Positions 22,404 to 30,366 of a stretch of 45,725 nt of DNA are shown here, one piece after another (within the stretch, counting starts at the first letter, position 1; each line of letters opens with the position of its first letter). The position numbers and the translations under genes are program-made. Below the pieces are notes generated by a model, which made no database searches, was not told the DNA's origin, and was given only the letters and a program-made list of their open reading frames with translations. The DNA comes from a virus. The stretch lies in IMG/VR virus record IMGVR_UViG_3300034094_000190, positions 1 through 45,725 of that record; one strand, 5' to 3'.

Positions 22404-22670
22404 ATGTATTTACAACAATCTGAAACCCAGACCTCCCCCCAGATAACAGGCGTGATGGTATTCAATTGGTCAATGGGGTTGTTATCTTTGGTTTTAGTTG
22501 GTTTGATAGCTTTTGAAGTTGTCAGATTGACAAATAAACCAACTGAGGAGTTTCAAAAGTTTGTAGCCGTTGCCAATCTTTCAGGATATGAAAAATGTCT
22601 AAAAGCTAAAGGTGGTGACGGTTGCAAAATAAAATTAATTACAGAATGGGAGAAAATTAATGGCAAGTAA
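22404..22670 (+). CDS. membrane protein, 88 aa, single anchor
   Basis: ATG directly follows the rhomboid stop. N-terminal ~17 polar residues, one transmembrane segment at ~20-43 (MGLLSLVLVGLIAFEVV), then a soluble domain with two Cys (YEKCLKAKGGDGCKIKL) that could form a disulfide on the outer side. The 3' end overlaps the next gene by 11 bases. Confidence 0.65.
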   Translation: MYLQQSETQTSPQITGVMVFNWSMGLLSLVLVGLIAFEVVRLTNKPTEEFQKFVAVANLSGYEKCLKAKGGDGCKIKLITEWEKINGK

Positions 22671-23175
22671 ACTTGAAAACTTACGCAATAAATTTTCTGT
22701 AAGTGGGATTATCAAAGAAAAAGGGACGGGCGCAAACTTTGGTAAAGTTATGACACCCACTGGTAAAGGTGACATCAATCCATACAATCGGGAACGTTCT
22801 TATAATGGAACTGATGAATTTGATGCACATTTTACTATCCCTGACCGTGTAAACCCTTCAAAAAATGAAGTTGAGGGTGCTAAAGCTATTGCTAAAAATG
22901 CAACAGAAGCGGCTATTAATAAATCTGAAATTGTTGAATCACAATTAAAGGTTGACAAAGCTCGAACTGATTGGTATGAAGCCGACCAAAAACTTGTGAG
23001 AGGTATTTCTGAAGGTTCCTTAAAACGTTTTGGTGAAAAACTAGAAACACAAGAAAAACTTGATGCACAAGCACCCAAATATATGCAAATGGTTGGACAT
23101 TTTGCTAACGAAAATATGGGTGCTGTAAATGTGATGCAGCAACTTGACAAAATTGAAACTGGAATGAAATTGTAA
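22660..23175 (+). CDS. soluble coiled-coil protein, 171 aa
   Basis: Overlaps the previous gene. Helical from ~70 onward with long charged heptads (ATEAAINKSEIVESQLKVDK ...), N-terminal ~65 residues Gly/Asn-rich and probably flexible. Only clearly soluble protein in the middle of the membrane series; may link membrane parts or the ATPase. No family recognised. Confidence 0.7.
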   Translation: MASKLENLRNKFSVSGIIKEKGTGANFGKVMTPTGKGDINPYNRERSYNGTDEFDAHFTIPDRVNPSKNEVEGAKAIAKNATEAAINKSEIVESQLKVDKARTDWYEADQKLVRGISEGSLKRFGEKLETQEKLDAQAPKYMQMVGHFANENMGAVNVMQQLDKIETGMKL

Positions 23176-23212
23176 ATTTATTTGGGGGTGAAATATTCCC
23201 CCAATCAAATCA

Positions 23213-23458
23213 ATGAAATGGACTAAAAGCAATATTCTTGATTATGAGTCAGATAGAGTAAAAGTTGAATATATTCATGACTATTCTGACAGGAGACATT
23301 TATGGCATAAGCAAGTTATAAAGATTGATGATGTTATCGTCAATACTGTTAAAGAATACGAGGATGATGATTGGTCTTCTTATGGTAATTCTTTTGGTGA
23401 TAGCATACCTAGTCATAGAGGACAATGGGACAACTGGGTAGCAAGTTTAGAGGATTAA
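23213..23458 (+). CDS. hypothetical acidic protein, 81 aa
   Basis: A small beta-rich protein with many Asp, Tyr and Trp. Codon use returns here to the AT-rich style of the rest of the window. No family recognised. The next gene starts three bases after its stop. Confidence 0.6.
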   Translation: MKWTKSNILDYESDRVKVEYIHDYSDRRHLWHKQVIKIDDVIVNTVKEYEDDDWSSYGNSFGDSIPSHRGQWDNWVASLED

Positions 23459-23461
23459 GTT

Positions 23462-23815
23462 ATGAAACTATGGAGGGCTAAAAGATTTTCAATTTTTGGA
23501 ACAGGTTTATCTTGTTCTTTTTTACTATCACATTTTGCACTGTCTTATCCTGAAGCTAGAGTTTTATTAATTTGTCTTTATCTTGGTTTGATTGTTGGAA
23601 GTATTGCAATTTATTTATTTTCGGATAATCAACAATCAATAGAATCTACAGAGTTAATATTTTGTGCGATATCTTTATTGATTGGTGTTTTTTACGCTTT
23701 AGGTATTGGACAATCTTGGATTGTTTTAAGATTATTATTATGGATTTTATTATTAATAGTTACAGTGTCATGTTGGATATTTTTTTCACTACCACAAACT
23801 GAAGGCAATGAATGA
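23462..23815 (+). CDS. four-helix membrane protein, 117 aa
   Basis: About four hydrophobic segments: ~10-28, ~33-52, ~64-82 and ~86-110; short loops; no signal peptide beyond the first helix. Overlaps the ATPase gene by 8 bases (ATGAATGA), so it is likely made with it and may be its membrane partner. No family recognised. Confidence 0.7.
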   Translation: MKLWRAKRFSIFGTGLSCSFLLSHFALSYPEARVLLICLYLGLIVGSIAIYLFSDNQQSIESTELIFCAISLLIGVFYALGIGQSWIVLRLLLWILLLIVTVSCWIFFSLPQTEGNE

Positions 23816-25841
23816 AACACCTGAACATTTAAAAAATCCACATTTATCAGCATGGTCAATCGGATTAACTATTGCTGGCTGTAGCCTTGCATTATTTTCA
23901 CCTTTAGTGATAAATAAAAATCCACAGTTAGGGATAGTTGGTACTGCCTCTGGTGCTGTATTGTCTATTGCAGGATGGGTAATGGGTAGCCAATCAGAAA
24001 AATCTATAAAATTACAAGCAAAATTAGAGGAAAAAACTGAGGAGATTTTTTTGCGTCGTTTGGGTATGGAGTATGAATTAGAAAAAATAAAAGATGGTGT
24101 TTATTTGAATGAAAGTCAGCAAATGATTTTACAACAAAAAAATTATAATCAAATAACAACAAAATCACAAAATGATAATCAAATACAATCACAAAAAATT
24201 ATTCAAAACAATGTAGAGGATATTGAGTATAATAATGATGGTAGTAATATAGTTTTGCTTGATAGACAGTATAATAATAATAATGATGATGATGATGTTG
24301 CTATAACAACTCAAGTAGTCAGTGATGTTTTTTATGAAAATATTGAAGATGATACTGTAAAAGATTTACAATTAAATAATGTTAAATCTATTGATAAAAT
24401 CATAAAAGATTTGGCTATTTGTAGGACTTCTATATTGCTATGTTCGCAACCTGGAACGGGTAAAACAACATTTACTCTTGCTTGGTTGTGGGAAACTGTT
24501 GCTAATAATCCAACAGTCAAATTTTATATTATTGGTCAAAAACGAGATAATTGGTTAGGTTTGAGTAATATTGATGGTATTTTGACCGTAGTTAGTACCG
24601 ATATTGATGAATTGGTAGAAAAAGTTTCAAAAGTTTGTGAAATTTTAAAAACTCGTTGCCAAACACCTGAAGAAGATAGGGATTTTGAAAATAAACCTGT
24701 TAGATTAATTTTTGATGACTATACTGCCACATATAGTGCTATTAGTTCTGTAGGGGGAAAAACATTAAAAGAATTTATAGCTAATATTTCTTTTTTAGTC
24801 ACAGTCGGACGTGAATTTAATGTTACTCTGTACATATCTGCACACTCTTTTAATCTAAAACAATTAGGTTTAGAAGGTGCTGATATTAGAAATTGTTTAG
24901 TTTTAATGGGACTTGGGTTTAAATCTTATACTGAAAAAGGTGAGTCAGGAGGATTTGATTCTGTTGATAGTATTCTCAATAATCAGTATATTGTCAAACC
25001 TGGTAATGATACTAGGGATACTCTTATGCGTGAGTATAAGAAATTAAAAATTATATCAATTGAAAAAAGTAAACAGTTATTATTTTGTACTTTAGGGGGA
25101 GCATCATTAAAATTGTTGAGTGATTTGAGATGGGTCAGAAATGAAAGTTTGTTGCCTAAAGTTGAAACTGAAAAAAATGATTCTGTTATTAAATCAAAAG
25201 TACCAAAAAAAATAGAGATTGATTTAAAAAAAAATGATATCCCTGATAGACTGCAATCGGAAAACCCTTTGGATTGTAGCACTTGGCTATCAGTAGATTA
25301 TCCTAATGGTTTACAAAGAATGCCACAACATCAAGCAGGGGTTTATGCTGTATTTATTGAAGGGTATCAAAACCCTTTGTATATTGGCGAGTCTAAAGAC
25401 CTGTGGCGACGTTGGAATAATACGGGTAGTTGGGAACATCACGTCAAAAAACATCTTAAAGATATTGGTGATTTAAAGGTAAACATTGCATTTTACATCA
25501 CAAAGGGATGGGATGACCAAAAACGTTTATCTCTTGAATCTGAATTACAGATAAAATATCAGACACCTTGGAATGGCACAAGTGATAAAACATTACCAGA
25601 TAAAACTCTTTCACCATCGGCACAAGCTGTATTTGATTATATTAAAGATAAATTTACAGTTACAGGTAAACCCATATCAACTCGTGATTGTTATAGAAAT
25701 TCACCACTCAGAACTAAGTTTGGTGTAAATGCTGAAAATACTGAGTTGATATTTGATGAACTTCAATCTTTTGGACTTGGTAAAAAAATTGTTGAAGAAA
25801 TTAACGGTTTTATAAGTGTTAAATTTATGCCAAATTTGTAG
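23808..25841 (+). CDS. membrane-anchored ATPase fused to a GIY-YIG nuclease and winged helix
   Basis: 677 residues. Two transmembrane segments at ~15-34 and ~40-60, a coiled coil and a low-complexity Asn/Asp/Gln linker (~65-165), then a P-loop ATPase: SQPGTGKTT at 213-221 and Walker B RLIFDDYT at ~299-306. Residues 510-590 are a GIY-YIG nuclease: GVYAVF, PLYIGESKDLWRRW (YIG 525-527, catalytic Arg candidates 534/535) and a later Glu in LSLESELQIKY. The last ~75 residues look like a winged helix. The topology recalls DNA-pumping ATPases of the FtsK/VirD4 type, but the similarity is not close, and the nuclease fusion is unusual. Confidence 0.8.
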   Translation: MNETPEHLKNPHLSAWSIGLTIAGCSLALFSPLVINKNPQLGIVGTASGAVLSIAGWVMGSQSEKSIKLQAKLEEKTEEIFLRRLGMEYELEKIKDGVYLNESQQMILQQKNYNQITTKSQNDNQIQSQKIIQNNVEDIEYNNDGSNIVLLDRQYNNNNDDDDVAITTQVVSDVFYENIEDDTVKDLQLNNVKSIDKIIKDLAICRTSILLCSQPGTGKTTFTLAWLWETVANNPTVKFYIIGQKRDNWLGLSNIDGILTVVSTDIDELVEKVSKVCEILKTRCQTPEEDRDFENKPVRLIFDDYTATYSAISSVGGKTLKEFIANISFLVTVGREFNVTLYISAHSFNLKQLGLEGADIRNCLVLMGLGFKSYTEKGESGGFDSVDSILNNQYIVKPGNDTRDTLMREYKKLKIISIEKSKQLLFCTLGGASLKLLSDLRWVRNESLLPKVETEKNDSVIKSKVPKKIEIDLKKNDIPDRLQSENPLDCSTWLSVDYPNGLQRMPQHQAGVYAVFIEGYQNPLYIGESKDLWRRWNNTGSWEHHVKKHLKDIGDLKVNIAFYITKGWDDQKRLSLESELQIKYQTPWNGTSDKTLPDKTLSPSAQAVFDYIKDKFTVTGKPISTRDCYRNSPLRTKFGVNAENTELIFDELQSFGLGKKIVEEINGFISVKFMPNL

Positions 25842-25871
25842 TAAAATAGTTTTATACCAATAAGGTAAATT

Positions 25872-26045
25872 ATGAAAAAAATACTGATTTTTTTGATGAT
25901 AGTTTTTTCTACATATTTATATTCAATTAAATTTTTATCGGATTTAATTTTATATTCTGAAAAAACAAAAACTGAGGATGCCCCTGTTAAACCGGGTGAC
26001 GGTAGACGAGATAATAACTCGATTGTTAAAACAAAAAACATTTAA
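25872..26045 (+). CDS. small exported or membrane-anchored protein, 57 aa
   Basis: ATG 25872 after AAGGTAAATT. Basic N terminus then a hydrophobic stretch at ~4-27 (ILIFLMIVFSTYLYSI), acting as signal or anchor. The tail contains a DAPVKPGDGRRDNN segment. Ends 17 bases before the ATA-start ORF. Confidence 0.55.
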   Translation: MKKILIFLMIVFSTYLYSIKFLSDLILYSEKTKTEDAPVKPGDGRRDNNSIVKTKNI

Positions 26046-26062
26046 AAAAGGATTAATTAAAA

Positions 26063-26338
26063 ATAGAAACTAAAGAATTAGATTGGAAAATTAAAATAGG
26101 TACATCTGTAAAATGGATAACTCATGCCCCTGGCGGACACAAAGAAACAGTTGGAACTGTTATTGATTATTGTCCTGCTAATATTCAATTATCATCTTTG
26201 GTTGGTTTTGATGTTCCTAAAACTATAAAAGATGTATCTATGTTTGATAGATATGTGGTTGAAATAAAAAAAGCCAAAAAATCTACATCCACAAAATTAA
26301 AATTTCCTTTGAAATCAGTTTTAGAAAAATGTAATTAA
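26063..26338 (+). CDS. small beta-barrel-like protein, 91 aa, apparent ATA start
   Basis: A ribosome site AAAAAAGGA (26045-26052) is followed 10 bases later by ATA-GAA-ACT. The frame is fully protein-like: IKIGTSVKW ... HAPGGHKETVGTVIDY, a pattern of small phage/cyanobacterial barrel proteins. No ATG, GTG or TTG exists in frame before residue ~43 (TTG), and a stop precedes at 26054-26056. The only ATG comes even later. Stop-to-next-start distance is 2 bases, so it belongs to the RusA operon. Either ATA initiates or the start codon is mutated. Confidence 0.6.
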   Translation: METKELDWKIKIGTSVKWITHAPGGHKETVGTVIDYCPANIQLSSLVGFDVPKTIKDVSMFDRYVVEIKKAKKSTSTKLKFPLKSVLEKCN

Positions 26339-26340
26339 TA

Positions 26341-26790
26341 ATGCAAGCAGAAGAAGCTGTTAAAATCATTAAATCTATCCCTGAAGGTGTTGAAAGATTT
26401 AGGTTTGATATATGCTCCGATATGACTCTTAATCGAGTCACAAGGATGCACCACTACGTTATAGCAAAGCATAAAAAAGATTTTACATTGTTGGCACAGC
26501 TTGACTGTCAAAACAGACATAAGTTTAATGGTAAAGTTTGGATTGAAATATTTTATTTTCTCAAGAAAAATATTGACCCTATTGATAACTTGCCAGCAGC
26601 ATTAAAACCTATTCTTGATGGTATGGTAAAAGCTGGTGTAATCAAAGGTGATGACATTGGAATAATCCAATCACCTTTAGTTTCATGGCATATCAAAATC
26701 GCCCCAAAAAAAAATCAAAAGATTTGTGATTTTGTGGTAATATTAGTGTCAGAAAAACCGATTTTTAAAGGTTGTTACATAAACATTTAG
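26341..26790 (+). CDS. rusA: RusA-like Holliday junction resolvase
   Basis: 149 residues. The typical RusA core is visible: IEIFYFLKK, then DPIDNLPAALKPILDGMVKAGVIKGDDI (about residues 79-106), with the Asp residues that bind metal in the family. RusA cuts four-way junctions and resolves replication or recombination intermediates; common in phages. Context: replication genes on both sides. Confidence 0.85.
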   Translation: MQAEEAVKIIKSIPEGVERFRFDICSDMTLNRVTRMHHYVIAKHKKDFTLLAQLDCQNRHKFNGKVWIEIFYFLKKNIDPIDNLPAALKPILDGMVKAGVIKGDDIGIIQSPLVSWHIKIAPKKNQKICDFVVILVSEKPIFKGCYINI

Positions 26791-26796
26791 GAGCAA

Positions 26797-26979
26797 ATGA
26801 TAAAAACATCAAACAATAAAAAAACAAAAACGATTAAAGATATTGTGATTGAAGTTTTTCTTTTTGGTTATAAATATCTGCAAAATACACCTTTTATGTG
26901 TTTTTTTGATTTATTTTTAAATAAAATAAAAGAGTTAAATTTAGGAGATAATAGATTTATCTTTTTAAAAAATGGATAA
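26797..26979 (+). CDS. hypothetical protein, 60 aa
   Basis: ATG 26797 with GGAGCAA ribosome site. Basic N terminus, aromatic-rich centre (FLFGYKYL ... FMCFFDLFL). No family recognised. Its stop overlaps the start of the next small ORF by 8 bases. Confidence 0.5.
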   Translation: MIKTSNNKKTKTIKDIVIEVFLFGYKYLQNTPFMCFFDLFLNKIKELNLGDNRFIFLKNG

Positions 26980-27127
26980 AAATGTTTTAATTGATAAAAT
27001 CATGATAGGAATAAGAGAGATTGATAAACATATATCAGCTATTAAAAATTTTATGATATCATCAATCTTTAAAATTGAATATAATATTACTTTAAAATTG
27101 AATATAATATTAAACGAGTTAGTATGA
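26972..27127 (+). CDS. small ORF, 51 aa, with internal tandem repeat
   Basis: ATG 26972 overlaps the previous gene. Helical, Ile/Lys-rich. Its last third is coded by a 23-bp tandem repeat (27067-27112), so the second copy is read in another frame and the C terminus may be recent. Ends in an ATGA overlap with the next ORF. Confidence 0.45.
   Translation: MDKNVLIDKIMIGIREIDKHISAIKNFMISSIFKIEYNITLKLNIILNELV
27067..27112 (+). repeat. 23-bp perfect tandem duplication
   Basis: Two adjacent copies (27067-27089 and 27090-27112) of a unit containing CTTTAAAATTG and AATATAATATTA. Each copy contains a TATAAT box, so the duplication may also double a promoter element for the following genes. Confidence 0.85.
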
Positions 27128-27216
27128 TTGAAAATCAACTACTACTTGAAAACCTGAATGGTCAAAAAATGGCTTATATTGATTGCCTCAAAAAGATTAA
27201 AGAATTAAAGGATTGA
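27124..27216 (+). CDS. small ORF, 30 aa
   Basis: Starts in an ATGA overlap with the previous stop and ends 3 bases before the next gene. Short amphipathic helix with Leu, Lys and Gln. Its tight placement is the main support. Confidence 0.45.
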   Translation: MIENQLLLENLNGQKMAYIDCLKKIKELKD

Positions 27217-27219
27217 ATA

Positions 27220-27432
27220 ATGATAATTGATAAAACAAATAGATTAGATATTTTGTTAAACTCAAAACGGTTTGTTAGTGATGAGCAACCGGGTATTACA
27301 CTAATAATTCATAATGACTCCCGTGACGATTCAACTATAATAATTGAAAACCCTGTCAATTTTTCGTCATTGGAAGATATTGAAAGATTTGAAATTGCAA
27401 TAAATGAATTAAAAACTTTAGTTTTGGAGTAA
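27220..27432 (+). CDS. hypothetical protein, 70 aa
   Basis: AAAGGATTGAATA leader, ATG 27220. Compact mixed alpha/beta protein with acidic C terminus. No family recognised. Followed after 7 bases by the 27440 gene. Confidence 0.6.
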   Translation: MIIDKTNRLDILLNSKRFVSDEQPGITLIIHNDSRDDSTIIIENPVNFSSLEDIERFEIAINELKTLVLE

Positions 27433-27439
27433 AAATCAA

Positions 27440-28117
27440 ATGAAAAATGAATTGTTAAAAATATTATTAGATTTAAACATCCAAAAAAATAGTTTATCTT
27501 GGATGTTTATGGAAAAATCAAAACAAATTGATATTAACGATTATATCAAAAATAAAAAAGATAAAATACCTAATGTTCCAGGTATTTATGTTATTAGAAC
27601 AAACACTAATATAGTATTTGTTTCTTTTTGTGGAACAACACTGCGAGAAAAGATAGGTAGACAAGGAAAAATGAGAAAAAAAATAGAACTATTTAACAGT
27701 GATGATGATTATGATTTAAGTATTCACTATAATACTTTTGAGCCTGATAGTGTTATCGGTAAAGTTTTTTCTTACCATGCAGAAAAAGAAACTAGAAATT
27801 ATCACGAACAGGTTTTGATATCTGACTTTAAACCTTTTATGATTCCTAATGATATAGTTAGAGTAAATATTTTAAATATTTATGAAGAGAGGTTTTATAG
27901 GGAGGTTTTGCTAGAAAAAAATAATCCAGAGGATTTTTCTATTTTTTTATTAAAAGAGATATTGATAAGTGATGCTTTGATTGAAAAAAGGTTTTACGAA
28001 AAAGATAAATTGTTTCAAAAAAATAGAGTAGATAAATCTTTTGTCGATGATAGCAATAGGGTAATATTTGAATATCTAAAAAATAATGGCTTTTATGATA
28101 AAAAATCTAAACTTTAA
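27440..28117 (+). CDS. hypothetical protein with a possible GIY-YIG-like domain, 225 aa
   Basis: Around residues 45-70 the sequence reads VPGIYVIRTN ... FVSFCGTTLREKIGRQG, resembling GIY...(Y)IG...R of GIY-YIG nucleases but with the YIG part changed to SFCG. The rest is helical and charged. If it belongs to the superfamily it is divergent and may be inactive. Converges with the Xre gene and overlaps it by 11 bases. Confidence 0.4.
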   Translation: MKNELLKILLDLNIQKNSLSWMFMEKSKQIDINDYIKNKKDKIPNVPGIYVIRTNTNIVFVSFCGTTLREKIGRQGKMRKKIELFNSDDDYDLSIHYNTFEPDSVIGKVFSYHAEKETRNYHEQVLISDFKPFMIPNDIVRVNILNIYEERFYREVLLEKNNPEDFSIFLLKEILISDALIEKRFYEKDKLFQKNRVDKSFVDDSNRVIFEYLKNNGFYDKKSKL

Positions 28118-28421
28118 AAATAATATCAAGTATCTTGTCTGAAGATATCCCAGAGTATCTTGAAATTGCATATAGTGTATCAATATTTGGTAGCGTCTTA
28201 CAATTTTCGTAGGATGCTATTGATGTTTGTTTTATCTCTCTATTTGATGGTGTATATTTTGATAAAGCTGTAGCTAGTTCTTGTTGTGTAAGTTCACCTC
28301 TAATTTTTAAAACAAAATTTGAAAAGTTTTGTTGATAATGAAAAAATATTTTATCTTTATCAGTTATCACAATACGGTTTAAAAATTTTTTATTTTTTCT
28401 ATCTTTTCGCATAATATACAC
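28107..28421 (-). CDS. Xre-family helix-turn-helix repressor
   Basis: 104 residues. After a basic N-terminal arm (~1-35) an HTH_3 domain is clear: LTQQELATALSKYTPSNRE ... TSIASYENCKTLPNIDTLYAISRYSG (~44-92). The IASYE / LPNIDTL pattern is typical of phage repressors. Divergent from the 28539 gene; the 117-base gap with AT-rich inverted segments probably contains its operators. Only regulatory gene on the minus strand in this part. Confidence 0.85.
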   Translation of the reverse strand: MYIMRKDRKNKKFLNRIVITDKDKIFFHYQQNFSNFVLKIRGELTQQELATALSKYTPSNREIKQTSIASYENCKTLPNIDTLYAISRYSGISSDKILDIIFKV

Positions 28422-28538
28422 TCAATCAAATGACAAATATATTATAACATCATTATTTATAATAATATATAAATTTATAACTCTTTTGCTATTTGATATA
28501 TTTTATTGTATAATAGATGTGTTGTTAAAAATAAAAAT

Positions 28539-29027
28539 ATGTACAACAAATATCAAGATAGTTATGATTTTGATGAGCAAAAAAGACAAGGTGACATTGC
28601 GGAAAAGTTGATAGATGATTATTTTAGTGAGTGGTATTTTATAAAAAACATAACTGTTAAACAGCAATTAATAGACCATTATGATAGGATATTTGTCGAT
28701 TTAGATAGCGGTAATCAGTATAAAGTTGAATATAAAAATGATTTAGTTGCAATCAGGACGGGTAATTTTTATATAGAGACTGAGATATCAAACGGTAGAA
28801 AAGGATGGTTTTTTAAATCTAAAGCTGATTGGTTAGCTGTGTTGATAGGTAAAGAGATATATCTGGCAAGTTTTTGTTATCTCAGGCTTTTATTTGCTGA
28901 AAAATCTAAATGTTATAAGATTAAAAAATCAGGGGTGACTATAACACCAAATGGTAGTTTTAATTCGGTTGGATATTTAATGCCGATTAAAGATTTGATG
29001 GAAATAAGTAATATTTACCAAATTTAG
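28539..29027 (+). CDS. putative PD-(D/E)XK nuclease, 162 aa
   Basis: Start at ATG 28539; TTG 28506 is less likely since a TATAAT box (28509-28514) would lie inside the gene. Motif pattern: GDIAEKLIDDYF near residue 18, DRIFVDLDSG with a candidate Asp, and YKVEYKND with E-x-K (~62-70), matching the D...E-x-K core. Possibly a Holliday or recombination nuclease, or a host-DNA degrading enzyme. Fold is inferred only from spacing. Confidence 0.55.
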   Translation: MYNKYQDSYDFDEQKRQGDIAEKLIDDYFSEWYFIKNITVKQQLIDHYDRIFVDLDSGNQYKVEYKNDLVAIRTGNFYIETEISNGRKGWFFKSKADWLAVLIGKEIYLASFCYLRLLFAEKSKCYKIKKSGVTITPNGSFNSVGYLMPIKDLMEISNIYQI

Positions 29028-29045
29028 TAATTAAAAAGGATATAA

Positions 29046-30272
29046 ATGATTTACTCAACAGATTATATTGAATTATTTCCAGATGTTTTAAGAGGTAAAA
29101 AAACTTTAACGATTGATGATTTTAAAATTCATGTTTGGGGTAAGGTTAATCAACAACCAAATTTTAATTACACTGGGATAGATTGGGAGTCAGAAAAATA
29201 TAATTCTATTGCTTTATTAGAATATAAATATGATAAAATGGTAGAAATAGAATATAAAAAATGGATTTTAGATGTTTATGATTTTTTAAATCAAGAAACA
29301 ATTGACAAAAAATTAGCTAAAGATATTCAAGATAAAGAAATCAGAAAAAAACAATCAGTGATAAATATTAAATCTATTTTTCCAGAGATAGATTTTGATA
29401 ATATCGATTTATCTGAAGTGCAGATAACCAAAAAGGATAATCCAATATTTGTAAAAAAGACTGTTGATGTAATTATTAAAAAAGATGTTGTTGCAGAAAG
29501 CTTACCAAAAGAAAAAACTAGATTTAAAAAAGTATATTTTAGTAGTGATGACGAAAAAAGATTTATAGAAATTTATAATAACAATAAACGTTCAAACTGG
29601 ATTGAGTTAAAACGAGTACAATCATTTTATAGAAGACAGTTAGATTATGCTTTTAAAAACAACTATCTTGAAGAAGGGATAGACCAGATGTTTTTAGATA
29701 TAGAATTAGCCCTAAAATGGACAAACATTGATAAATATTGGGATAAAAACGATGGTGGTATCCACAGCTTGCTGCATAACGAAAATTTTATGGCTTGGAG
29801 TGATAAATACATACATCATACGCAACAAGCCTTGTGCAACAAGCTAGAGGTGTCTAATCAAGCTATTCTTGACTTGATACCTTTTGACTTATCTGTAAAA
29901 TCTCCACAAACAATCGAAGAGGCTTTTAAGCAAAAAGAAGTATTGGAATATTATGACTCTTTAGTTGAAAGTAATAATGTTGATTTGCCAGAAAAAGTTA
30001 TCCTCACAAACGAGCAAAGAGATAGTTTAAAAATAATGGCTAAAGAAATAAAAGAACGTCAAAAACAAAAGATTAAAAATGCTATAGCTAGAGAAAGAGA
30101 GTCTAAAAAAGATAAATTAAATATGTCAAAAATTATTGATAAAAAATATGAAGAAGTCTTATCAAACACCACACCAATACCTTGTTTTGATGGTGAAATT
30201 ATTGATAATAATGCAAATTTAACACAAGAATATATAGAATATTGTAGATTTTATAACTTCAATTTACAATAA
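29046..30272 (+). CDS. hypothetical protein, 408 aa, upstream of dnaB
   Basis: Helical protein with a basic middle (~140-200), a Trp-rich segment around 225-255 (LALKWTNIDKYWDKNDGG) and a Lys/Arg-rich coiled coil at ~325-365. AAAAGGATATAA leader. Position before DnaB and after a nuclease suggests a replication or recombination role, perhaps a helicase loader, but no loader ATPase motif is present. Confidence 0.6.
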   Translation: MIYSTDYIELFPDVLRGKKTLTIDDFKIHVWGKVNQQPNFNYTGIDWESEKYNSIALLEYKYDKMVEIEYKKWILDVYDFLNQETIDKKLAKDIQDKEIRKKQSVINIKSIFPEIDFDNIDLSEVQITKKDNPIFVKKTVDVIIKKDVVAESLPKEKTRFKKVYFSSDDEKRFIEIYNNNKRSNWIELKRVQSFYRRQLDYAFKNNYLEEGIDQMFLDIELALKWTNIDKYWDKNDGGIHSLLHNENFMAWSDKYIHHTQQALCNKLEVSNQAILDLIPFDLSVKSPQTIEEAFKQKEVLEYYDSLVESNNVDLPEKVILTNEQRDSLKIMAKEIKERQKQKIKNAIARERESKKDKLNMSKIIDKKYEEVLSNTTPIPCFDGEIIDNNANLTQEYIEYCRFYNFNLQ

Positions 30273-30366
30273 TATATGTTTTGAATGTTTTATCTTTACA
30301 TATTAATATTTGCATTTATACAATTTGATGCTATGATAGATTGTATAAAATCTCCTCAGATTAGCT

